Assembly: GCA_005656395.1 (NCBI GenBank)
Contig: SRSI01000068.1
Span: forward strand, 558,001 to 622,000
Source of the DNA: Strongyloides papillosus
Lineage: Eukaryota > Nematoda > Chromadorea > Rhabditida > Strongyloididae
DNA: 64,000 nt
Direction of reading: 5' to 3'
The notes below the pieces were generated by a model that ran no database searches, was not told where the DNA came from, and was given only the letters and a program-made list of their open reading frames with translations. Shown one piece after another: positions 43,562-53,489 of the stretch. Positions within the stretch are counted from its first letter, which is position 1; each line of letters opens with the position of its first letter. The translations under genes and the position numbers were made by a program.

Positions 43562-46253
43562 TCTACAATTGAGGTGATTCTAAATTATATAGTCTAAATA
43601 TGTATATTTAGGTTCAAATAAGAATATAAGTATTTAAAATTTTTGTTAGCAATTGAAAAAAAGTTTAATTCAACCATTAATAAATTATATTGATTATAAT
43701 ATCAAAGAAAAACTTTTAAAATATTTTTAACTACACAATACAATAATATGGTAAAGATTTTTATTCATAATAAAAAGCATTTTAATTACATAAATGACAT
43801 ATTTAATATAAGTGCAGTCGGAAAAATTTTTATAAACAAGAACAATACATTTAGTAAGTTTTAAAAATATGATGAAATATTCTTTCTATTGAAATACAAT
43901 GTAAAAAAAGGAAATATCCTTTATATAAACTACGTAAAAAATAAATTATAATGTAAAATATGGTTTGAAGATAATTATTTAATGTAAGATGTTGGAATTA
44001 ATGTACATGACATTTTGATATAAAGTTGAATTTTTAATTAAATTAAAATCTAAATATGGTAAAATTGAATCTTAAATTATTTTCTTAAAAAATATAGAAA
44101 TAGAATCAATAACTAGTAAAGTTGAAAAAATATTATAGATTCCATTTAAATGTTTCTATGGGATAATAAATTTTAAAATAACAAATCAAATTTATAAAAA
44201 AAAGCTTCTTGAAAAATTTTATCATTTATTCAAATAACAGAAATATTGTTTAAGTCTAACATTTTATAATTTTCAAACTTTTCAATTTTTTATTTGAAAA
44301 AAATAATCTTACTTTTATCAACAAGAAGATGGTGTTTTTTAATAAAGTTAACTTTTATATGATAGATTCTTCAAATACTTTCTTTTTTTATAATGCAATA
44401 TACTTTTCTTTTCAATTGTTTTAAAATAATAGAATGTAAATCTCAAAAACCAATATATTTTTTTGCTTCCTTTTTTTTCTATTATATGAATAATTTCACA
44501 GATGGATAAATTGCATCATTGTAAATTAGTGAAATATTAAAGAGAATTGGTGTAATATGCCAAGTAAAAAATAATGAAACTATTTTTTACAATGAAAAAT
44601 TTTTTTTATAGTTTCTTTGAAATATATATTAAACTTAAAAATACGAATGAGTATTCAGGGATTTCTTTTATGTTGATAAGATGTTCAATGATTTATTTAT
44701 ACAAAAACCAGCTTCTTTATCAATGATTGTTGATTTAAACTCATCAACCAATACATTTGCCCTCAAAATATCATTAGTCTTCCTACTCATTATATAATTA
44801 ATAATTTTATAGAAAATTAATCTGTAATAATTAATTTTTATTTAATAATATATTCAATAAAGGGATTTGTTAATAACAAGTTATTTTTATCAAAAATGTA
44901 AACCTTTTATCCTTTTAAGTTTTATCGTGAACTATACCTTTGCTTCGACCGAAATTTTACATAAATGTAACTTCAAAAAGGTTCCTTTTAATTGCATAGA
45001 AAATAATGTAATCTTGTTATTAAATGGTTGTATAAATAAATTAACAAATTACAACAAAACATTTAACAATTTAAATTAATTTCACAAAAATGATCATTGA
45101 AAAAGGAAGTATTATTTTTATATAGCTAAAAAAAAACCACAAGTTACCAAAAATAGATAGCCACATGAAATACAAACTATTGTTAATCTAATTAACAATA
45201 TGTACTATTTAATCGCATTTTATATATTCTACAATTCTACTGACTTTTACTTTGATTATTCATTTTATCTTAAAGCTTTTCTAAGATAAATTGAAAATAA
45301 AAAAATATAATTTAAACTGTAAAAAATACTTTAGTTAACTGTAATTCAAAGCGATATTTATTAATAACATTGAAAAGATATGATTTAAATACTACTATCA
45401 ATAATTTATATAAGAGGATCTTTAAATAATAAAATTTATAATGATTTTTAAAAGTTGATATGAAAATAATAATATATACATAAACTAATATTATTTAAAA
45501 TATTTATTTTATTAAAATTAACATTTCCTCCTACAATGAAATGTAACATTATCAATATCCTTTTTTTTAAAACAACAAGCTTTACATCATAGACTTCCTT
45601 TATTATTAATTTTTATAAAAACACATTATACTTTAATTTATGTATAATTTTTATTTACAAAAAAGAAAACATCTTTGAAAATTTAAATAATAACTTGGAG
45701 GCGTCTTGATTTTATTTAATTGCATAGTGACTCATTTTGTTATTGAAAATAGAATAGTATATTTATTTTTAATGAGTTAAAATTAATTTTTTATTATATT
45801 GTTATTTAAAATATTCAAGGTGTTAAGAATGTTCTTGAAACAAAAATACAACAATAAAAGTTGCATTATTACTTTATAGCTTCTGCATCCTCATAATTCA
45901 AGTTAATTAATAATAAATGCGGAAGTCTTTTTTCATATAAAATGACCATTGACAATAGTACTAGAAATTAAAACTTTTATTAAATAATATATATTACACA
46001 ATCCAAAAGGTAAGCATAATCTATCTAATTATTGAAATACTGATTAAAAAATCTGATCATTTTTAAGAGAAAATGACTTTATTTCCTACACAATTGACAC
46101 AAGTTAATAAAAAAATTAATTTTATTAAGTTTAATTGATGACATAATCATCGGGCAATGTCAATCTTTCAAAAATAATCACATTTATAACTCTTTATCAA
46201 ACTATATTTTTTTCAAAACATTTTTAATTTACTATGCCATTTAGTAATAATAT
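43562..46253. other. Intergenic, 2.7 kb, A+T rich
   Basis: Contains only a 40-codon minus-strand ORF of doubtful status (44668-44790) and an unsupported plus-strand frame. No RNA gene or repeat was recognised. Confidence 0.55.
44668..44790 (-). CDS. Possible micro-ORF, 40 residues
   Basis: ATG to TAA with less A/T-biased codons than the surrounding DNA; it begins MSRKTNDILRANVLVDEF. An acceptor-like TTATTACAG lies about 35 nt upstream. It could be a small gene or a single exon of a lost one. No family was recognised, and chance is not excluded. Confidence 0.25.
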   Translation of the reverse strand: MSRKTNDILRANVLVDEFKSTIIDKEAGFCINKSLNILST

Positions 46254-46478
46254 CTATCTTGATAACTTGTTTTTGGCGTAATTTTTTTCATCAGGAAATA
46301 TATCCACAGGTGATCTAGGTATTCTAATGTCATCCTTCAAATCGTCATATAAAGCTATCGGTGGTACATTTGTAATAGTTTTTTCAATAATGTGCAAATT
46401 TCTTGATCTAAAAAGTTTATCTGGAATAGGAGATAGTAAACCAACAAATACAACAACAAAAATATTAAGTAGTTTCAT
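46254..46478 (-). CDS. Small secreted peptide precursor
   Basis: 74 residues: MKLLNIFVVVFVGLLS is a signal peptide, followed by a hydrophilic part with Arg/Lys clusters (FRSR, IPRSP, NKLSR) that could be processed. A TATA box TATAAAAG on the minus strand (46525-46532) is 46 nt upstream of this ATG. A second in-frame ATG at 46499 sits too near the TATA box, so the start at 46478 is preferred. Whether it is a neuropeptide, an effector or another short secreted protein cannot be told. Confidence 0.55.
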   Translation of the reverse strand: MKLLNIFVVVFVGLLSPIPDKLFRSRNLHIIEKTITNVPPIALYDDLKDDIRIPRSPVDIFPDEKNYAKNKLSR

Positions 46479-46524
46479 TTTTATATTTTTTAATAGCAAT
46501 GTTTGAAAACAAAAATTTCACTTG

Positions 46525-46532
46525 CTTTTATA
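46525..46532 (-). promoter_or_regulatory. TATA box of small secreted peptide gene
   Basis: TATAAAAG (minus). Its spacing supports the ATG at 46478 rather than 46499. Confidence 0.5.
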
Positions 46533-47038
46533 CTCTATTATGCCATAAATATTTATTATTAAATCTTTTAATCATTATAAACCAATAAAAAAATCATTAA
46601 ATATAATAACTATAATATTTTATATAACATTATTACGTATGAGAATAGAAATTCTTTACATTTTTAACTGGGAATGTCCCATTTCAATGATAATACACAA
46701 TTTAACAAAACATTATGAAATAAAAAATATTTTTGTCTAAAAGAAAAAGTTTTGAAATTATCATAAGAAACAAAATAATAAGGTAACTAAATTACTTAAA
46801 TACGAAAGTAATAACTTTTTTTTAATAAAAAAATATTCCCTTAACAAATTTATTATTAAAAATTTTTTCCAGACAAAGCGACGAATAAATAACGTTTATA
46901 TTTATATAATTACTAATTGAAAAACATGATTCTGCTGTTTAATATTTAAATCTGATAAACTTCTATAAACATCCGAAAAGAGAAGAAATGGCAAATAAAG
47001 AAAATATTATTTAAATACCATGACTCTAACAACATTTA
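46533..47038. other. Intergenic, A+T rich
   Basis: No supported gene or repeat. Confidence 0.55.
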
Positions 47039-47284
47039 CTATTTCCACTTTTCATTGACACTATTATAACAATTAAGTCTATCCTTCATTTTATCCTCAT
47101 CTGCCTTTTTCAATTCCCAATGATTATTTACAAAATTTTTTGGTACTCCTGAACTATCAATACTGCATTTTTTGTTGAAAGATTGTGTAAAATTTGAAAC
47201 TGAATGGCAAAATATATTCATATGTATAATTGTTTCATGTTCCGTATCAGAATGAAATGAACAATTATTGCATATAAATCTCAT
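47039..47284 (-). CDS. Short zinc-finger-like ORF
   Basis: 81 residues. The N terminus FICNNCSFHSDTEHETIIHM then NIFC has a Cys2/His/Cys layout resembling the first cluster of the zinc-finger gene at 36312-38035 (CPHCYQ...HIMDIFC). The rest is Asn/Lys-rich. It may be a small gene, an exon of a larger one or a remnant of the same family. No matching exons were found nearby. Confidence 0.35.
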   Translation of the reverse strand: MRFICNNCSFHSDTEHETIIHMNIFCHSVSNFTQSFNKKCSIDSSGVPKNFVNNHWELKKADEDKMKDRLNCYNSVNEKWK

Positions 47285-47853
47285 CTTATATCAAAATAAG
47301 AATATCTTTAGAAATAGAAGTGAAAAAATGTGTTTGATGATTACATTGTGACTAGTAAAATCAATTTCCTTATTTTGGGTTATTGGTTTTTCTTTCGTTA
47401 CAAGAATATAACCTTTGAAAGTTAACATATTATTTTTTTATAATTAAAAAATAAAAACTTTTTTCATCAAGTTGTATTCTTTTTTATCATTTTAATACCT
47501 ACAAAATAAAATTACATGTACGTACATACACATATAAAAATATTTTGAAATACATCAAGAACACTCTTCCTCAATCTTTGCCATATGATCTACTCTCAAA
47601 CACAGTCAATATTTGTTTACATATAAAATAATAAAAATTTCATTACTCATTTTTTCTATTTAAAGACTTTATAGAGTAAAATCTTTTGAAATAACCCGTT
47701 ATTTATTTCGTAATTCCTATTATTTCAAGACGGGCGTGTCCATTTCTCCATACATCAAGAACATTTTTTAAGGTATATAACATGCATAATTGTAAAGTAA
47801 CAATATATTGAATAATAAAGTTTTTATTCTATTTTTTTCTATTTCCTAAAAAA
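47285..47853. other. Intergenic between divergent genes
   Basis: A+T rich; upstream of the His/Ser-rich gene (plus). Nothing specific was seen. Confidence 0.55.
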
Positions 47854-48585
47854 ATGAATCCTAAGAGACATGGTAAGAAACACTATAATTATGGAAGACG
47901 CCGTGCTCGTTCTGCATCTCCTGTATTAAATGAACATTCCAGAAGTCTACCGGATGAGTTTGAACACCTTAACTTGATGGAGGATAAATCCAGAAATAAA
48001 AAACTTTGGAAGATGTTTAAGAAATCTATGCATGAGGATAGAAAAAGTTCAATGAAGAAGAAGCACAAGAGACATCATCACAAGAGAAATCACTCACCTG
48101 GTTTAGCGGCTGCATCAAGTTCATCTTCTTCTTCAAGTTCTTCTTCTTCTTCCTCATCCTCCTCATCATCATCATCATCAAGTTCAAGTGACTCTGAAGG
48201 AGAACTTATATTTCATCATTCCCATAAAAACAAAAAATCTCATCATCCAAGAAGATATGATTTTCATCATAATCATCATGGTCATCCTCCAAGACATATG
48301 AAGGGGTATGGTAGACAGAGACATTTTTGTGAATGCTGGAGAAGACGTTATGACTATGGCCATTCAACTATGATACCAAGAGGATGTGAAAAATTTAAAT
48401 TTTTTGAACATAGACGTCATAGGCATCATGACGTCCCTTGGTTACCAAGACCTCCTTACCCTCATGAATACTTTATAGAAGGACAATATCCACCTCATCA
48501 ACATCAACCAGAATCATTTCCAATAATGGATAACACAAGACCTCCTATTCCATTACCATACCATTACAAGCATCGAGAACATTAA
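47854..48585 (+). CDS. His/Arg-rich protein with long Ser tract (orphan)
   Basis: Not recognised. Single exon, 243 residues. The basic N terminus (KRHGKKHYNYGRRRARSAS) is followed by a Lys/His-rich segment, then a run of about 28 serines (coded by a TCA/TCT/TCC microsatellite, about 48112-48190), then His/Pro/Arg-rich sequence (RYDFHHNHHGHPPRHM). No signal peptide. RS-like and basic stretches would suit a nuclear or RNA-associated protein, and the histidines could bind metal. These are guesses from composition only. Converges on the heat-shock gene, 152 bp away. Confidence 0.6.
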   Translation: MNPKRHGKKHYNYGRRRARSASPVLNEHSRSLPDEFEHLNLMEDKSRNKKLWKMFKKSMHEDRKSSMKKKHKRHHHKRNHSPGLAAASSSSSSSSSSSSSSSSSSSSSSSSSDSEGELIFHHSHKNKKSHHPRRYDFHHNHHGHPPRHMKGYGRQRHFCECWRRRYDYGHSTMIPRGCEKFKFFEHRRHRHHDVPWLPRPPYPHEYFIEGQYPPHQHQPESFPIMDNTRPPIPLPYHYKHREH

Positions 48586-48737
48586 CAAGAAATGTTATAA
48601 TTAAATATAATAAAGCCAATTATTTTTATTTTTAATTAAAATAAAATATAATAAGTAATTAAATTCTTTTTTAAATAACAATACATAATGGTTATATTTA
48701 TAAGTTATTAATTATGTTTACTTTTAAATAATTGAAA

Positions 48738-49166
48738 TTACAAGCAGTGATTATTGTTAGAAATTGTACCTTTAATGGTTAAAATACCATTTGATGAAAT
48801 TTCTCCCTTAACGGCCTCTTTATTAATACCCTTAGGTATTTTAAATTTTCTTATAAAATGCCTTTCAATTGTACCATATCCATCATCCTTCTCTCCATGT
48901 TTTCCTTCAATAATAAGTAAGTCTTTTCTTATTGTTACTTTTATTTCCGAAATATCAAATTTTGATACATCAATTTTAAGAAAAATATCTTGATTTTTAT
49001 TGTTACTTTGTAGTGATTGACTATTCCTTCTAAATGTGTACTCGTATGGGCATATACTTCTCTGGATATCCTCTATGATATCCTCTGTATACCCAAATTC
49101 TGGTTCCGGTCTGTGTAGTCGTGGTCCATAAAAATGCTTTCTTAGTCCCATAATGTATATGTACAT
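48738..49166 (-). CDS. Small heat-shock protein (alpha-crystallin/HSP20)
   Basis: ATP-independent holdase chaperone. 142 residues, single exon. The alpha-crystallin domain covers about residues 58-137: FLKIDVSKFDISEIKVTI, then LLIIEGKHGEK, GTIERHFIRKFKIP, and the strand 8-9 signature ISSNGILTIKG in place of the usual S.DG.L.I. The N-terminal arm is short. A second ATG at 49151 (MGLRKHF) is an equally good start and would give 137 residues. A TATA-like box (TATAAATA, 49248-49255, minus) lies about 80 nt upstream. No clear heat-shock element (inverted GAA/TTC) was seen, so heat induction is not shown. Confidence 0.9.
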   Translation of the reverse strand: MYIYIMGLRKHFYGPRLHRPEPEFGYTEDIIEDIQRSICPYEYTFRRNSQSLQSNNKNQDIFLKIDVSKFDISEIKVTIRKDLLIIEGKHGEKDDGYGTIERHFIRKFKIPKGINKEAVKGEISSNGILTIKGTISNNNHCL

Positions 49167-50343
49167 AGGTAATTGGATAATAAACTTGATATTTTTTTTC
49201 TCTAATCAACAAAAGTTGTTAATGAAGTTAGAAAATGATTAGTTCAGTATTTATATTACTAATCATAATAGTTTAAACAGACATCTAAAATAATTTATAA
49301 ACAGGAATTGCGCAATAATATACAAACAATAAAGAAGTTTATCATATACATATGGATGTATAGATAAATGATATATCTATTTTTATGTTAAAGAGTTTAA
49401 AAAAAATGTATCATAATATAAATATATGGATGTAAATTAGTGACATACACAATCAGCTGACTGTGTCTAGGAAATATATATATATATAATTTTAACTTTA
49501 TCTTAACCATATCTATAGTATAATTTCTTTGTTTATCTTAATTTTTTATTATATCGTATAAATATTACTACAAACGATAAATTATCTATTATCAGCTGTT
49601 ATGGATAATATCAAAATAATTAGCTAAATTAGTCTACTAAAACATTTTATGTTCCGGGGCAAAAATATAATAATTCAGCTGTGTATATCTGCTTATTTTT
49701 TCACTACATTTGTCGTGCCAGTATGAATCATATTCCTTCATTAGAATTGTAGATTTAATCATTTTTCACTAAATAAGTACATTTAATTTTAAGAATGAAT
49801 GCCTTTTTACATATTATGAACAAATGTTTTCTACTTCAAACTGTTTTGAAGGCCTAATAATCTGAAAAGTATTAATTATAAGCACTATTTTTTTTAATTT
49901 TTTTATAACATTACATAAAAAACAATCTAATTCTCTATTTGTTCATGTCACACCGACTATAACAATACTTTATCAAAGATAAACCTATACCTTATTTCGA
50001 CTATAAATAAATAATAAATTCAAAAATATTAAGTCACTATCAATTATAGCATGTAATAATTTAGCCATTTTTTACAAAAAAAAAATTGTTTATGAAAAAA
50101 ACTTCCTCGTCTAGATATTTAAAAACAATTTAAAAATAAAAAAAAGCCTCACTAAATAGCATAAAATATTTTCTTAAACATAAAATCATAATTTATTTAT
50201 AAATATATGCCGTCATTATTAATAAAAAGGATTAATATATCACGTAAGTAATAAAAAAAAATATATTAAACACAATAACAAACGACATATAATTAAATTA
50301 TGTTTTAAAAATAGATAAACATAAACGTAACATCAAAAAAAAA
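49167..50343. other. Intergenic, 1.2 kb, with short AT microsatellite
   Basis: A run of alternating A and T is near 49478-49489. No supported gene or RNA. Confidence 0.6.
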
Positions 50344-51199
50344 TTACTTAACACTATTAAGTTTCTCGAAAAAATCATCCATATCATCTTGTTGAAATGA
50401 CATGTAGTATCTTTTTGATGAATTTCTTACTGATACCATGTTTCTATTTTGAACTTTGACACGCTTTATTGTAATTTTTGAATCATTCAAGGGGAATATT
50501 TCCTTGTTTAAGTCATCCTCATCAGTAAGAATGAGATACCAGTTACAATCTGATTTGAATGAAAAAACGACACGATTAAATAAATTATTTCTGGAAAATT
50601 TAGATGTTTCGTCATTTTGATTATATATTTTGGCTGGGAAATACTTGGACTTGGCAATACAATCACTTTGTTTTCTAAAGCTTATTTCGGTAGATTTATC
50701 AAATTTATCAAAGTCATCAAATGAGCTAATAGTACTTCCATTTGTTGTATTATCAACATTACTGAAATTCAAGAGACGCTTTAATTGCTTCTCAACATCC
50801 GAAACTCTTTGACTAATTTCATCAAGCTCGATCTTCATCATAGAAACTTTCTCTTCACAAATATTACTATTAGCCTTCATCTGAAAAATAATAATTTAAA
50901 ATTTTTTCATTTAAAAACAACAAACATACCTCATCAAATTTAGGAACATTATGTTCGATATTATAAAGTCTTCTATCAACATCACCAACAATAGAAAAAA
51001 TAGTATTTTCAAGATCACTTAAATTGCCCTTTTTACCATCACATATTTCATAGTTGGTGAGAACATCCAAATATCCTTCAAAATTATCAGATGATAATGA
51101 ATCATCACTCTAAAAAAGGAATATATGAAAATACAATATAATAATAAAAATACTTACATCACCACCACTAAATGAAAATCCAGAACAAATTGAACTCAT
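50344..51199 (-). CDS. Coiled-coil orphan protein
   Basis: Not recognised. Three exons: 51158-51199, 50930-51109 and 50344-50880, with 48- and 49-nt introns, all in phase 0; 252 residues. The N terminus is Ser/Gly/Asp-rich. Residues about 45-125 have a heptad pattern of hydrophobics (LENTIFSIVGDVDRRLYNIE; MKIELDEISQRVSDVEKQLK) that predicts a coiled coil. The C-terminal 90 residues look like a small beta-rich domain (RVVFSFKSDCNWYLIL, KITIKRVKV, RYYMSF). No signal peptide or membrane span. The tidy phase-0 joins support the model. Confidence 0.65.
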
Positions 51200-52479
51200 A
51201 ACGTTTATTATAATAAGAAATATCGAGCAAGATTTTAAACTATCCTTAGACAACTAATCAAATGATTTTAATGAAACTGTTTAGTTATTAAAAATTAAAT
51301 GCTTATATAGGTAAAACATCTATATTTCTTCATGTACTTCGTTATAAACTTTTACTTTTGCTTTGGAATTATAGTTTATAAATATTAAGGATGAAAGTGT
51401 TATACCAAAGATCAAAGTTGAATCATGAAAAATATGTGAAATGTCATTTCTAATTCTCCACAAATAACACAGTTACTAAGTATAAATATGTTTTGATACT
51501 CTGTACTTTATTTTTTTCGTTCATTTAACAACACAGCTAATAACATCATACTATGATATAGTTATTTCGGAATTGTGAGTAAATTGGAGATTTAGATACT
51601 ATTATATCGCATGGATAAGTGTATTTCTGACCCTCAAAAAAACAACAAGAAGAAGTAATACTACAATTGCAATAATCTATATGTAATTACATCTATTTTT
51701 ACTAGTAAAAATTATTTGCCACAACTTATTATAATAATTTACCCATATATTTCCTAATTGTGGCAATAAAATTTAATGAGAATATAATTATTGGAGTTTA
51801 AAAAAAGGTGACTGGTGAGATAATAATTGGTGGAAAAAATTGTCACAATAACATCCACAAAATAATGTTTAATGTTTTGATATCATAACAAACCCTTAGT
51901 CACATCTCCTAGCATTTAAGATTTTATAATTTGTTCTCTAGGGAACACTTTTTCTTTGTTGTGTGTAATTTATTTTCATTCAATAATTTAGATCACTCTT
52001 GATGAATTGAAAAATGTTTTGTCTATCCTTTATGGATAAATTTTACAGAATAAAAAAATATTCTTTGAAGTATTCTATATGGGTAATTTTAATTTATAAA
52101 AGAAAATTTAATTTAATTGACCTTGCCAATAAAGAAATGTATCTATACAAAAAATCACCTTTGAAAAATATCATTAAAAATTTACAATTTATTGTAAAAA
52201 TCAAATTACCTAAATCTAATCTAAAACCTAATAAATTATATCTCTTTTTCACTATTAAAATCTAATTTTTTTTGAACAATTGAAAAATTTGTTTTTTCAA
52301 TTCGCCGCGTCCTCAATTGTTTACATTAAACAAAATTTGTGAATATATACTATACCAAATAACTTTCATCACGATATATGTCATTTTAGTATACGTAGCA
52401 ATATTAATAATAGTCGCCTTTTTATAGAATAGCTAAAAACAAAAAGTTAGGATTCACATCATTTCCCCACTCCAGAAGA
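51200..52479. other. Intergenic, 1.3 kb
   Basis: Contains a Lys-rich 83-codon plus-strand frame (52014-52265) judged spurious. The right end has an acceptor-like CCCCACTCCAG at 52475, a probable trans-splice site for TMED10. Confidence 0.55.
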
Positions 52480-53157
52480 ATGAAATTTTTTGGATTTATC
52501 TTTTTAATCATCTCTTTATCTAATTCAATCTTTGGAATAAGATTTTATGTGAAACCTAATGACAAGAAGTGTCTTAAAGAAGAGATTCACAAGAATGTAC
52601 TCGTTACTGGGGAATACAATCTTCATGAGGCTATAGGTTATACGACATCAGTTCACGTAAGTTTTTATTATCATGACCTTTTTTAAAAAATGTTATCAAA
52701 TTTCTAGGTTACAGACACAAGAGGGCATACACTCTATAAACGAGAAAATTTCGCGGAATCCAGTGGAAAATTTGCATTTACAGCAGACGAATATGATATT
52801 TTTGAAATATGTTTTAACTCACATGTTCCTAATACAGTACATAATAAGGAAGATCGTGAAGTTTCACTAACACTTAAACATGGTGTTGAAGCTAAAAATT
52901 ATGAAGATTTAGCTAAAGCTGATAGATTAAAACCACTTGAATTGGAACTTAGAAAATTGGAAGATTTGGCTGAATCAATTGTTCAAGATTTTGCTTACAT
53001 GAGAAGTAGAGAGGAAGAAATGAGGAATACAAATGAATCAACAAACTCTAGAGTTTTGTATCTTTCCCTATTCTCGATGGCATGTCTACTTGGTCTTTCC
53101 TTCTGGCAAGTCTTGTATTTACGTAGATTCTTCAAAACAAAGAAACTCATCGACTAG
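52480..53157 (+). CDS. TMED10: p24 cargo receptor TMED10 (emp24/gp25L family)
   Basis: Membrane protein of COPI/COPII vesicles, cycling between ER and Golgi and sorting cargo such as GPI-anchored proteins. Exons 52480-52656 and 52708-53157 join across a 51-nt intron in phase 0; 208 residues. Order: signal peptide (about 1-19), GOLD domain with the Cys pair (KKCLKEE and FEICF), a coiled-coil stretch ([18 protein letters not shown]), a single membrane span ([20 protein letters not shown]) and a short tail [11 protein letters not shown]. The tail has the FF and KK coat-binding signals of TMED10 (human ...FFKAKKLIE). A trans-splice-like acceptor lies 5 nt before the ATG. RNF207 lies 332 bp downstream on the same strand. 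Confidence 0.95.
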
Positions 53158-53489
53158 AATTGTACATTTTATTAAATTAGAACTGGATGACTCGTGGAAC
53201 TAACTTTTCAAAATACTCAGTTATCATTAGCATTTCAAAAAAGTGTATTAATACATTTTTTTATGATGTTGATGATTTAAGATTAATTATATATGAAATT
53301 GTTTTGCTAGAGAATTATGTTGTGCCGTTTATATTTATATTTCTGATTATTTATCAAAACTCTCGATTTTTTAGTGTTAATGTTAATATAAATATTTATT
53401 GGGTTGTTGCCTATTTTTTTATATTTAGATTTGTGCATGCAAATTAAATATTTTTTTTACTATTTACTTTTCTTTTATAGATCTCCTAA
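53158..53489 (+). other. Spacer between TMED10 and RNF207
   Basis: 332 bp holding the TMED10 3' end and an acceptor-like TTCTTTTATAG at 53479-53480, 9 nt before the RNF207 ATG. An 86-codon frame here is A/T-rich and hydrophobic and has no coding support. Confidence 0.55.

Noticed and set aside
44867..45079. 70-codon plus-strand frame with a hydrophobic, signal-like start
   Set aside because: It has no usable ATG (the frame opens with TTG) and no promoter or splice support.
45860..45950. Minus-strand frame of 26 codons ending in NYEDAEAIK
   Set aside because: Too short, with no splice partners; not distinguishable from chance.
52014..52265. 83-codon Lys-rich frame upstream of TMED10
   Set aside because: Composition matches translated A/T-rich noise; no start context or homology.
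53187..53447. 86-codon frame between TMED10 and RNF207
   Set aside because: It lies in the TMED10 3' region, is very A/T rich and hydrophobic, and lacks coding signs.
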